Assembly: GCF_001513745.1 (NCBI RefSeq)
Contig: NZ_CP013382.1
Span: 62,001-126,000 of the forward strand
Direction of reading: 5' to 3'
DNA: 64,000 nt
Source of the DNA: Burkholderia humptydooensis
GTDB lineage: Bacteria; Pseudomonadota; Gammaproteobacteria; Burkholderiales; Burkholderiaceae
Shown: positions 9,686 to 17,370 of the stretch, in pieces
Layout of the letters: each line of letters opens with the position of its first letter
How positions within the stretch are numbered: the stretch's first letter is position 1
Notes under the pieces: generated by a model
What the model was told of the DNA's origin: nothing
Database searches by the model: none
The model's input: the letters and a program-made list of their open reading frames with translations, nothing else
Position numbers and translations under genes: made by a program

Positions 9686-10552
9686 TCATGCGGATACGGC
9701 GTTTTCCGCAAACCGCTTGATGTGCGCGGCGATTTCCGCGGATTGATCTTCGAGCGCGAAGTGGCCGGTTTCCAGCAGATGGAAGTCGAGCTGCTTCAGA
9801 TGCCGACGATACGGATGGGCGCCGCTTTCCGGGAACACCACGTCGTGCTTGCCCCATACGATGAGCGTCGGCGGCTGATGGGCCTCGAAGTACGCATGCC
9901 ATTCCGGATAGCGATCGAGATTGGTCCGGTAGTCGTACAGCAGCGCGAGCATGATCTCCTTGTTGCCCGGCCGCGCGAGCAGCGCGCGCTGCAGCACCCA
10001 GTTGTCCGGATTCACGCGCTCGACGTCGGCGACGCCGTGGGTGTAGTTCCATTCGAGCGCCTCGTCGGAGATCGCCGCGTTGCGGATCTTGTCGAAGTTC
10101 TCGGGCGAAGGATCGTTCCAGAGCGCGCGCGCGGGCGCCCAGAAATCGTCGTGCAGCCCTTCCTCATACGCATTCGCGTTCTGAATGACGAGAAACGTGA
10201 CTTTGTCCGGATGCCGGCTTGCGAGACGGAAGCCCACGGGGCCGCCGAAATCCTGCAGATACAGCCCGTAGCGCTCGATGCCGAGCTGAGCCGTGAATGC
10301 GTCGATCACGTCGGCGAGGCGGTCGAACGTGTACGTGAACGCCCCGACGGACGGCGCGTCGCTGTATCCGAAGCCAGGATAGTCCGGGGCGATCAGATGA
10401 AAGCGGTCCTTCAACTGTTCGATGAGATCGCGGTACATGAACGAAGAGGCGGGGAAACCGTGCAGGAGCAGAAGCGTCGGATTCTTTCTGTCGCCTGCTT
10501 CGCGGTAGAAGATCTTGATGCCGTCGACGATCTGGGTGCGGTAGTACGTCAC
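9686..10552 (-). CDS. Alpha/beta hydrolase (haloalkane dehalogenase / epoxide hydrolase-like)
   Basis: 288 residues. Visible motifs: LLLLHGFPASSFMYRDLI (oxyanion HGFP), APDYPGFGYSDAP, LYLQDFGGPVGFRLA with Asp at the nucleophile position, the late acid region in LIVWGKHDVVFP and HLLETGHFALEDQ with the catalytic His. An Asp nucleophile with HGFP is the pattern of dehalogenase and epoxide-hydrolase relatives. GTG or ATG choice: the frame opens with ATG at 10552 preceded on this strand by TAGGAGAAG, a good ribosome site. First gene of a probable two-gene operon with the MFS exporter, under a promoter overlapped by the HxlR-type palindrome family. Confidence 0.85.
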   Translation of the reverse strand: MTYYRTQIVDGIKIFYREAGDRKNPTLLLLHGFPASSFMYRDLIEQLKDRFHLIAPDYPGFGYSDAPSVGAFTYTFDRLADVIDAFTAQLGIERYGLYLQDFGGPVGFRLASRHPDKVTFLVIQNANAYEEGLHDDFWAPARALWNDPSPENFDKIRNAAISDEALEWNYTHGVADVERVNPDNWVLQRALLARPGNKEIMLALLYDYRTNLDRYPEWHAYFEAHQPPTLIVWGKHDVVFPESGAHPYRRHLKQLDFHLLETGHFALEDQSAEIAAHIKRFAENAVSA

Positions 10553-10595
10553 GAACTTCTCCTATGAACGAATGGCATGCCGGAAGACACGCATG

Positions 10596-10610
10596 GTTTT
10601 AAATTGAAAC
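10596..10610. promoter_or_regulatory. HxlR-type operator-like palindrome, site 1a
   Basis: GTTTTA-AAT-TGAAAC, an imperfect inverted repeat with 6-bp arms and 3-bp spacer. It fits the consensus GTTKYA-N3-TRMAAC shared by most sites in this window. It lies just past the predicted transcription start of the hydrolase operon, 37 bp centre-to-centre from site 1b. Confidence 0.45.
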
Positions 10611-10617
10611 TACGTGC

Positions 10618-10646
10618 TTTGTAGCATGTATGGTTTTTATGTGCAA
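10618..10646 (-). promoter_or_regulatory. Predicted sigma70-like promoter of the hydrolase/MFS operon
   Basis: On the minus strand TTGCAC (10646-10641), a 17-nt spacer and TACAAA (10623-10618) lie upstream of the hydrolase start. The -35 is inside the operator-like palindrome at 10630-10650. The same arrangement (TTGCA in the palindrome, 17-nt spacer, A/T-rich -10) recurs before the GST gene and before the ferredoxin operon. Confidence 0.5.
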
Positions 10647-10650
10647 CCAT
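10630..10650. promoter_or_regulatory. HxlR-type operator-like palindrome, site 1b
   Basis: The core GTTTTT-ATG-TGCAAC (10633-10647) is flanked by ATG and CAT, so the outer arms ATGGTT/AACCAT pair perfectly. It covers the predicted -35 of the hydrolase/MFS promoter. The right half TGCAAC is identical to sites 2 and 3. Confidence 0.5.
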
Positions 10651-10777
10651 AAGGGCATGAGGGAATCTCGGCGTCGAAGCCTCGGAGTTGTCGAAGGCGG
10701 CGTGAGAAAGAGGGGGCGGCGAGTGACGCGGCGCGCCGAGGCGCGAGGCCGCCGCGTTTACGCCGACATGGCGGCGC

Positions 10778-12262
10778 TCAGTCTTCGAGATGCGCGGCTT
10801 CGGCCTTCACGCGGGCCGCGTCGTCGCCGAGCGCCTGGGCGACAGACGTGCCGTAGGCCGGATCGGCTCGATAGAGAAAGCTCAGGATCGTATAGCGATT
10901 GCGCTCGTTCGTGACCTGGCGCAAGTCGCCTGACAGATTCCTGACGAGATGGGCCTTGTCCGTATCGGACAGCGATCGATAGAAGTCGCCCGCCTGCTGG
11001 AAGTCCTGTCGCTTGCGGATCGGTTCTTGCTGCGTCGTTCCCGTCAGCGGCAATTGGCTGTAGCGATACTGCGGATCGGCATGCACGTCGCTGAAGTGAC
11101 TCGGCTCGTAATTGACTTCTCCGCTGCGCGCGCCGTAATCGCCGGCGCCGTTCTGGTTGTAATTGACGACCGGCGCGATCGGCCGGTTGACCGGAAACTG
11201 CGAATGATTCGCGCCGAGCCGATAGAGTTGCGTGTCCGAATACGCGAAGATGCGCCCTTGCAGCAGCCGGTCCTCCGACGGCTCGATGCCGGGCACGAGG
11301 TTCGCGGGCGACAGCGCGACCTGTTCCGTCGCCTCGAAGAAATTGTCGGGAACGCGGTCCAGCGTGAGTGTGCCGATCTTCTGTTCGGGCACGTCGGGCC
11401 AGATCTTCGTCGCGTCGAGCGGATCGAAATAGAAGCGGTTCAGCTCGCTGGGCTGCAGCACCTGGATGTACAGATCCCATTGGGGGAACTCGCCCGCGGC
11501 AATCGCCCGGTACAGATCGTTGGTCAGATTGTTGAAATCCTTGCCCTGGATGTCGGCCGCTTGATCGATGTCGAGCGTCGCGACGCCTTGCAGGCTCTTC
11601 CAGCGAAACTTGACGTAAGCATAGCGTCCCTGCGCATCGACGAACTTGTATGCGTGCACGCTGTAGCCGTCCATTTTCCGGTAGCTCGCCGGAATGCCGA
11701 GATCCGTGTACAGGCGGGTCAGGATGTGCGTCACCTCGGGAACGTGCGACAGGAAGTCGAATATGCGTTCGGGATCCTGAACGTTGCGAACGGGCGACGG
11801 CTTGAAGCTGTGAACGATGTCCGGAAACTTGATCGCGTCGCGAATGAAGAACACCGGCAGATTCAGCCCCACCAGATCCCAGTTCCCCTCGTCCGTGTAG
11901 AACTTGGTCGCGAAACCGCGAGGATCGCGCAGCGTTTCGGGCGAGCCGGCCGGATGGATCACCGTGGAGAAGCGCACGAACGCCGGCGTGCGCTTGCCGG
12001 GAGCAAACACGGCGGCGCGCGTCAGGTGCGAGATGTCGGCCGTCGCGACGAAATGGCCGTGGACGCCGGTGCCGCGCGCATGCACGACGCGCTCCGGAAT
12101 CCGTTCGCGATTGAAGCGCTGCAGCTTCTGAACGAGCTGCACGTCCTGCAGCGTATCGGGTCCGGTCGGTCCGGCCGTCTGCGAGTTTCGGTTGTCGCCG
12201 ACTGGCGCGGCATTGTCGCGGGTCAGCACGGTTTGCCCGGCGCTCAGGGGTTCATTCGACAT
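10778..12262 (-). CDS. Monofunctional heme catalase (small-subunit, KatA/clade-3 type)
   Basis: 494 residues, usual for a small-subunit catalase. The N-terminal FNRERIPERVVHARGTGVHG is the active-site motif with the catalytic His; FVRFSTV and NLPVFFIRDAIKFPD (distal-side Asn) follow, and the heme-ligand Tyr lies in RIFAYSDTQLYRLG. It decomposes hydrogen peroxide in the cytosol. It is on the same strand as the ferredoxin/ATP-grasp operon and starts 94 bp after the end of the decarboxylase gene, but a strong inverted repeat lies in that gap. It may be read through from, or be separate from, the operon. ATG at 12262 is preceded by AAAGGAAT. Confidence 0.95.
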   Translation of the reverse strand: MSNEPLSAGQTVLTRDNAAPVGDNRNSQTAGPTGPDTLQDVQLVQKLQRFNRERIPERVVHARGTGVHGHFVATADISHLTRAAVFAPGKRTPAFVRFSTVIHPAGSPETLRDPRGFATKFYTDEGNWDLVGLNLPVFFIRDAIKFPDIVHSFKPSPVRNVQDPERIFDFLSHVPEVTHILTRLYTDLGIPASYRKMDGYSVHAYKFVDAQGRYAYVKFRWKSLQGVATLDIDQAADIQGKDFNNLTNDLYRAIAAGEFPQWDLYIQVLQPSELNRFYFDPLDATKIWPDVPEQKIGTLTLDRVPDNFFEATEQVALSPANLVPGIEPSEDRLLQGRIFAYSDTQLYRLGANHSQFPVNRPIAPVVNYNQNGAGDYGARSGEVNYEPSHFSDVHADPQYRYSQLPLTGTTQQEPIRKRQDFQQAGDFYRSLSDTDKAHLVRNLSGDLRQVTNERNRYTILSFLYRADPAYGTSVAQALGDDAARVKAEAAHLED

Positions 12263-12308
12263 GTTCGATTCCTTTTGTAAGACGTGTGTGGTGGGGGGTA
12301 CGGTTGCC

Positions 12309-12339
12309 CGGCCGAACGGTCACGACGGCCGTTCGGCCG
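12309..12339 (-). terminator. Strong inverted repeat, possible terminator/attenuator between decarboxylase and catalase
   Basis: Perfect 11-bp arms CGGCCGAACGG (12309-12319) and CCGTTCGGCCG (12329-12339) with a 9-nt loop. It sits in the 94-bp gap between the decarboxylase stop and the catalase start. No T-run follows on the minus strand, so a classical intrinsic terminator is not certain. Confidence 0.4.
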
Positions 12340-12356
12340 CTCGGGGCGGGAAATGG

Positions 12357-13751
12357 TCAGTGCAGCGCGTTCAGCGCGTCGCGTAACGACGAAGCGATGC
12401 GTTCGATGTCGTCGTCGACGGTGCGCCAGTTCGTGAAGGCGACGCGCAAGCCCCACGTGCCGTCGTAGACGGTGCTCGTGACGAACACATCGCCGAGATC
12501 CCGTATTGCGCGCACGTACGCGTTCACGCGCGCCTCGTCGGGCCGCTCGGCCAGCGTGAAGCACACGACGTTGACGCGCGTTGGCGCGAGGAGCCGCAGG
12601 CCCGGCGTCTGCGCGAGCCGTTCGCCGAGCGCCTGAGCGAGCCGGATGTTGCGCGCGACGATTTCCGCATGCCCCGCGCGCCCGTAAGCGGCGAGCGCGA
12701 ACCATGTCGCCAGCGCGCGCAGCCGGCGCGAGTTCTCCGGCGTCAGATGGACGAAGTCGGGGTTGTCGGTCGGCACGCCGAGATAAGCCGAGCTGTTCTG
12801 GAATATGCGTACCTGCAGGTCGCGGCGCCGGGTGAACTGGACGGCCGCGTCGTACGGCACGTTGAGCCACTTGTGCAGATCGATGCAGATCGAATCGGCG
12901 GCATCGAGCCCGTCGACGAGCGCGGCATACTCAGGCACGAGCGCGACGAATGCGCCGAACGCGGCGTCGACGTGCAGCCAGAACGGATAACGCGCCTTCA
13001 GCGCGTGGATTGCGCGCAGGTCGTCGAAATCGACGGTGTTGACCGTGCCCGCGCTGGCGACGACGATCGCCGGCTCGCCGTTCAGCGCGGCGAGCGCGGC
13101 TTCGAGCGCGGCGACGTCGACCGATTCGCGCCCGGGTTGCGTCGCGATCTTCCGTACCGCGCGGCGCCCGATGCCGAGCACCGACAGCGCCTTGTAGATG
13201 CTCGAATGGGGCACGGCCGACAGCACGCGCACGTCGCCGAGCGCGGCGAGCCCTTGTTCGGAGACGTTGACGCGCTTGCGCTCGCCGAGCCATTCGCGGC
13301 CCAGTGCGAGGCCGACGAGATTCGACATCGTTGCGCCCGTCACGAAAACGCCTTGCTGCGCGTCGCTCAACCCGAAGAGCTCGCGCAACTGGCCGACAGT
13401 CTCGCGCTCCAGATCCGGCGCGGCGCTGTCGATGCCGGCGGTCGGATTCTGGTCGTAGACGCTCGTGAGCCAATCGCCCGCGAGCGACGCGGGCGTTGCT
13501 CCGCCCGTGACGAAGCCGAGATAGCGCGGCCCCGGGCTGCCCGAGAAGCCGGGCACCCAGCGTTTCGCGAACTCCGCGAGCGCGCCGTCGAGCCCGATGC
13601 CGTCGTCGCGCAGCGGCTGCGGATTGGCGGGGGGCGGCGCGAGCGCGGCGGGACGCGTGTCGAGCGCGGCGAGCGCCGACGTCGCGTGGCGCAGCGTGCG
13701 TTCGAGATGTGAATCGATGTCGGCGAGATCGGAGGCGAGAGTTGGATGCAT
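12357..13751 (-). CDS. PLP-dependent group II decarboxylase (aromatic/diaminobutyrate decarboxylase-like)
   Basis: 464 residues of the pyridoxal-dependent decarboxylase family (PF00282 fold). The cofactor Lys is in SICIDLHKWLNVPYD; HVDAAFGAF is the conserved cofactor-stacking region; FVTGATMSNLVGLALG is the early phosphate/substrate segment. It would remove the carboxylate of an amino acid or a ligated amino acid to give an amine; the substrate is unknown. Last gene of the seven-gene operon that begins with the ferredoxin at 19845, 67 bp downstream of the diiron-oxidase-like gene. In this setting it may act on a product of the ATP-grasp ligases or supply an amine building block; this is inference. 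Confidence 0.85.
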   Translation of the reverse strand: MHPTLASDLADIDSHLERTLRHATSALAALDTRPAALAPPPANPQPLRDDGIGLDGALAEFAKRWVPGFSGSPGPRYLGFVTGGATPASLAGDWLTSVYDQNPTAGIDSAAPDLERETVGQLRELFGLSDAQQGVFVTGATMSNLVGLALGREWLGERKRVNVSEQGLAALGDVRVLSAVPHSSIYKALSVLGIGRRAVRKIATQPGRESVDVAALEAALAALNGEPAIVVASAGTVNTVDFDDLRAIHALKARYPFWLHVDAAFGAFVALVPEYAALVDGLDAADSICIDLHKWLNVPYDAAVQFTRRRDLQVRIFQNSSAYLGVPTDNPDFVHLTPENSRRLRALATWFALAAYGRAGHAEIVARNIRLAQALGERLAQTPGLRLLAPTRVNVVCFTLAERPDEARVNAYVRAIRDLGDVFVTSTVYDGTWGLRVAFTNWRTVDDDIERIASSLRDALNALH

Positions 13752-13818
13752 GATGAAGTCGAAGGTTGGAATGGCGTCGTCGTTGGTGACGGGACGAACC
13801 GGTTGCGCGTCGGAACGC

Positions 13819-14718
13819 TCAGTGCAGGCGGCGATCCATCACGTCGCGTGCGCCCGCGTAATACTCCTGCTCGATCTGGAAGCGGACCAGGCAGCCTTCG
13901 CAGAGATCGCGAATGACGCGCGGGCTCTTGCGGGCGAGTGGCAGCAGCACCCGCGAGACCAACTGCTTGCCGTGGTTCGCGTCGACGGGCACGTGCAGAT
14001 CGTGGTAGTAGCGAAACTCTTTCGGCACGTTGTGGCGGTGCATGCCTTTCAGCATCCGCGTGAAGCGGTACGGGACCGTTTGCTCGAGCAGCGTCAGCGC
14101 GCCGAGCAGGCGCCCGACGTGCTGGCGGCGCAGCGCATACATCAGCAGCAGATTGCCGTTCTTGAGCGCCGCGACGGGGATGTCCCGGTCGAGATCGAGC
14201 GCGCCGAGCTGCGCCTTGAAGAACGGCGCGGCGCGCGTGAACACGCGCGTGTGCATCTCGTCGAGATCGCCGAGACCCATCTCGTCCCAGTAGTTCTCGG
14301 CGAGCGCGAGTTTCATGTCGCCGTCCATGCCGAGCTGCGAGAGCGCGATGATGTCGTCGAAGCGGCCGTCCACCTGCGCTTCGAGGCTGACGAACAGCGA
14401 TAGCTGCGGCAGCGACGCCTGTTCGGCGAGAAAATCGAAGAACGGCGCGACCGCCTTGCGATGCGCGTTGCGCAGCTCGACGTACCATTCCTCGAACTGC
14501 TCCGCGTCGGCCGGCACGTCGCCGAGTTCGATTCGGGATGCTTCATAGTTGCTCCATGCCGTTTCGAGCCCCAGGATGCGGGCGTAGTCTTCCGGCAGCG
14601 GAACCGTTTCGGGCGCGCTCGGCGGCGCGAGCTCCCTCAGATAGAACGAATTGAGCGCCTGCTGGCCGGCGAGCGTGTTGCAATCGAGCGTGTCAGGGAT
14701 GATCTGTTGTGTGGTCAC
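13819..14718 (-). CDS. Heme-oxygenase-like diiron oxidase (HDO) family protein, canonical motifs
   Basis: 299 residues from the GTG at 14718, chosen because AGGAA lies seven bases upstream; a longer frame to 14880 has no ribosome site and overlaps the upstream gene. Ligand motifs of the HDO superfamily are all present: Glu in FVSLEAQVDGRFDDI, Glu and His in ENYWDEMGLGDLDEMH, and H-x3-D-x2-H in YYHDLHVPVDANHGKQ. Characterised members (UndA, BesC, SznF and relatives) use O2 and two irons for N-oxidation or C-C cleavage of amino or fatty acids. The reaction here is unknown. It sits between an ATP-grasp gene and a PLP decarboxylase in the operon; the cluster ferredoxin could donate electrons. Confidence 0.8.
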   Translation of the reverse strand: MTTQQIIPDTLDCNTLAGQQALNSFYLRELAPPSAPETVPLPEDYARILGLETAWSNYEASRIELGDVPADAEQFEEWYVELRNAHRKAVAPFFDFLAEQASLPQLSLFVSLEAQVDGRFDDIIALSQLGMDGDMKLALAENYWDEMGLGDLDEMHTRVFTRAAPFFKAQLGALDLDRDIPVAALKNGNLLLMYALRRQHVGRLLGALTLLEQTVPYRFTRMLKGMHRHNVPKEFRYYHDLHVPVDANHGKQLVSRVLLPLARKSPRVIRDLCEGCLVRFQIEQEYYAGARDVMDRRLH

Positions 14719-14764
14719 GATGAATTCCTGATGGTTGAGATGGAGGCGGGCCTTCGCGATCCGG

Positions 14765-16009
14765 CTACGCGGCGCGCGCCAGTTGCTCGGCGTTGCGGGC
14801 GGCGGCGAAGAGCGCGTCGATCCAGTCCCGCGTGCCCTGCCAGTCCGGTTTGGCGACGATGCCAGCGAGCGGTGCCTCATGGGCCGAGTACGTGATCCGG
14901 CGAGGCAGCGGCGTGCCGGGCGCGAGCTCCGCCCAGCGAACGAGCGAAGGATCGTCGCGAAACGCGTCGATTCCGGCGATGCCGCGATGCGTGTCGGCCT
15001 CGCGCTTGTGACCCGGGAAGACGAACCACCCGTGCCAGTGCGGATGGGTTTGCGTCGGCGGCAGCGGGCGCGACGGCCGGCCGTCCAGCATCACACGCAG
15101 CTCCTCCGACGGCAGGTGGACGCCCGTTGCATGCTCGAATGTCGCGACGACGTCCGCGCCGCCGACGCGATTGCCGACTTCGAGGAAGACCGTCTCCGCG
15201 CGATTTTCGATCGCCTCCAGATGGAAGCTGCCTTGGCGGATGCCGACGGCGGCGAGCGTGGCGCGCACCCACGCGGCCGCGTCGTCCGACACCGGGAAGT
15301 GGTATGAGCCGAGCGGCTCGCCCTGCGCGAAGCCGAGGCAGGTGCCGATGTAGCGGCTCGCGGTCAGCGTCAGCACGTCGCCGTTCGCGACGAGGCCGTC
15401 GAAGTGCACGATCGCGCCTTCGACGAATTCTTCGAGCTCGTAGGCGTCGATCGCCTGGACTTCGCCGTCGAGCCGCGCGACGCCCGAGCGGCGGTCCGCG
15501 ATCGCCTGGGCGATATCGGCGGGCGAATCGAAGATGACGACGTCCTCGCTCGACGCGCCGCTGATCGGCTTGAGCACGGTGCGGCCGCGCCACGGCAACG
15601 CGGCGGGCGCGCGCAGGAGCTCGGCGACCGAAGCGAAGCGCGGCACGCGCAGGCCGGCGCGCCGTACCGCCTCCTTCATTTCGACCTTGTCTCGCACGAG
15701 CGTGACGTCGCCGACGGTCGCGCCCGGCACGCCGAGCCATTCGCGCAGGCGCGCCGCATCGAGCAGGTCGTATTCGGACATCGCGATGATCCGGTCGAAG
15801 CGACGGTCTTCGCGCTGCAGCCACGCGCGCGCTTCGTCGAACGTGCCGGCGTGGCCGGGGCGCTCCACGACTTCGTGGCGCAGGCCGGGCGGCAGCGTGT
15901 CGAGCAGCGCGCGCGTGCCGAAGTACGTGACGAAGTGGGCGTCATGATCGATGCCGCGCGCATATTCGATGCGCGGATAGGGCACGCGATGCAGGATGAG
16001 CAGATTCAT
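14765..16009 (-). CDS. ATP-grasp ligase 1
   Basis: 414 residues from ATG 16009. The N-terminal Rossmann-like part starts MNLLILHRVPYPRIEYARG; the ATP-grasp core has VTLVRDKVEMKEAVRRAG, RTVLKPISGASSEDVVIF (phosphate-binding loop with Lys) and FLEVGNRVGGADV, the metal-binding E-x-x-N-R-x-G-G. Such enzymes activate a carboxylate as acyl phosphate and join it to an amine. The segment HPHWHGWFVFPGHK is unusual. Only 14 bp separate it from the next ATP-grasp gene upstream, so the two are coupled. It is clearly different from the other two ligases of the operon and is not a recent duplicate. Substrates unknown. Confidence 0.85.
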   Translation of the reverse strand: MNLLILHRVPYPRIEYARGIDHDAHFVTYFGTRALLDTLPPGLRHEVVERPGHAGTFDEARAWLQREDRRFDRIIAMSEYDLLDAARLREWLGVPGATVGDVTLVRDKVEMKEAVRRAGLRVPRFASVAELLRAPAALPWRGRTVLKPISGASSEDVVIFDSPADIAQAIADRRSGVARLDGEVQAIDAYELEEFVEGAIVHFDGLVANGDVLTLTASRYIGTCLGFAQGEPLGSYHFPVSDDAAAWVRATLAAVGIRQGSFHLEAIENRAETVFLEVGNRVGGADVVATFEHATGVHLPSEELRVMLDGRPSRPLPPTQTHPHWHGWFVFPGHKREADTHRGIAGIDAFRDDPSLVRWAELAPGTPLPRRITYSAHEAPLAGIVAKPDWQGTRDWIDALFAAARNAEQLARAA

Positions 16010-16023
16010 GGTTCGGGCTCCGT

Positions 16024-17367
16024 TCAGGCCGCGAGAGCGGCGCCGCGCCGCGCTGCCGCTTCGCCGGCGCCGATCGGCGCCCGCGCGAGTTTCGCGAGCC
16101 ACGCATCGCGCACGGCGGCGACGAGCGCGCGCATGTCGGCCGCATCGTCGTCGGTCGCGAAGCATGCCTGCGCGACGAAGTCCGCGTTGTCGCGCGGCAC
16201 GGCCGGGATGGCGCGCGACCGTTCGGAAAGCCAATCGAACGCCAGCCGCCGCAGCGCTCCCGTGTTGGTTTTGCGCGCCGCGCTGTCGAGCGCCTGCTCG
16301 AACCATGCGATGCCGGTTTCGATGTCGGGCGGCGTGAAGACGCGGTCGGCCGGCGCGCCGAGCATCACGGTCGCCGCTTGCCGGCCGGACGTCGCCAGGC
16401 TCGGCTCGCGCGGCACGCCGAACGCGGCGTCGACCCAAAGCGCGTAGAAGTCGACGCCGTAGACTTCCGCGGCGATCGTCCATATCTTCATGCCGGCCGG
16501 GCGGCGGTTCGGTTCGACGACGGCGGCGAGCCGGCCGTCGTCGTCGAGCTTGATCTCGTTGTGGAACGGGCCGTCGCGTTGCCCGACCAGCACGTTCGCG
16601 AGCCGTCCGGTCCGCGTGAGCGTGCGGCGCTCGGCGGGCGTGAGCGCGGCGGGCAATATCTGCGCGATTTCGACCGGATAGCGGCCTTCGGCGCTGATCT
16701 TCTCCGTGATGAATTCCGTTGCGCCCACGCCGTCGAACGAGAATTCCCGGGCGAACGGAATCAGGGTCTCGCAAATCGCGCCGCGAGAAAGATAGGGCGC
16801 GACGGCCGCGAACGCGGCATCCAGATCGTCACCCGGCTTGACCACCACGACGCCGCGATTGTTGCCTTCGCACGACGGCTTGACGACGAAGCCCTCCGGA
16901 TGCGATGCGGCGAATTCGCGCAGATCGGCGACGTCTTTCACATCGGCGCTGTCAGGAACGAACAGATGCTGGGCTTCGAGCAGTTCGCGCGCGCGGGCCT
17001 CGGCGACGCGATAGGCGCGCTTGCTGAACGCACTCGCGGCGAGCGGCGCGGAATCGACCGGCAGGCCGAGCCGCTCGAGCAGCGCGGCGCCGCTTTGCAC
17101 CGCGTTGTCGGAGAACACCATGCCGGCCCGCAGCCGCGCGCGCCACGGCGCCAGGCGTTGCAGCGCGGTGTCGACGAAATCTTCGGCGAGCGGGTCGAGA
17201 TCGAGCACGTAGTCACAGATCCGCGCGTCGCGTTCGGTCGGCTGCGCGCGGATCAGCAGCGTTTGCGCGCCGTGGCGCAGGCGTGCGTAAGCGGCGATGT
17301 GCTCGACGTCGGATATCCGCGAGAGGTTGTAATCGACGATCAGCAGCAACGACGATTGGGCATTCAC
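16024..17367 (-). CDS. ATP-grasp ligase 2
   Basis: 447 residues. The N-terminal domain (LLLIVDYNLSRISDVEHI, DYVLDLDPLAEDF) resembles the biotin-carboxylase N-lobe. The core carries GFVVKPSCEGNNRGVVVV (ATP-binding Lys and glycine-rich loop) and AAVVEPNRRPAGMKI, a variant metal site with E-x-N-R-R-x-A-G instead of the usual N-P-R-x-G-G. A carboxylate-amine ligase of unknown substrate. It starts 3 bp after the stop of ligase 3 (17371), so translation is probably coupled. Position in the operon is fourth. Confidence 0.85.
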   Translation of the reverse strand: MNAQSSLLLIVDYNLSRISDVEHIAAYARLRHGAQTLLIRAQPTERDARICDYVLDLDPLAEDFVDTALQRLAPWRARLRAGMVFSDNAVQSGAALLERLGLPVDSAPLAASAFSKRAYRVAEARARELLEAQHLFVPDSADVKDVADLREFAASHPEGFVVKPSCEGNNRGVVVVKPGDDLDAAFAAVAPYLSRGAICETLIPFAREFSFDGVGATEFITEKISAEGRYPVEIAQILPAALTPAERRTLTRTGRLANVLVGQRDGPFHNEIKLDDDGRLAAVVEPNRRPAGMKIWTIAAEVYGVDFYALWVDAAFGVPREPSLATSGRQAATVMLGAPADRVFTPPDIETGIAWFEQALDSAARKTNTGALRRLAFDWLSERSRAIPAVPRDNADFVAQACFATDDDAADMRALVAAVRDAWLAKLARAPIGAGEAAARRGAALAA

Positions 17368-17370
17368 GAT

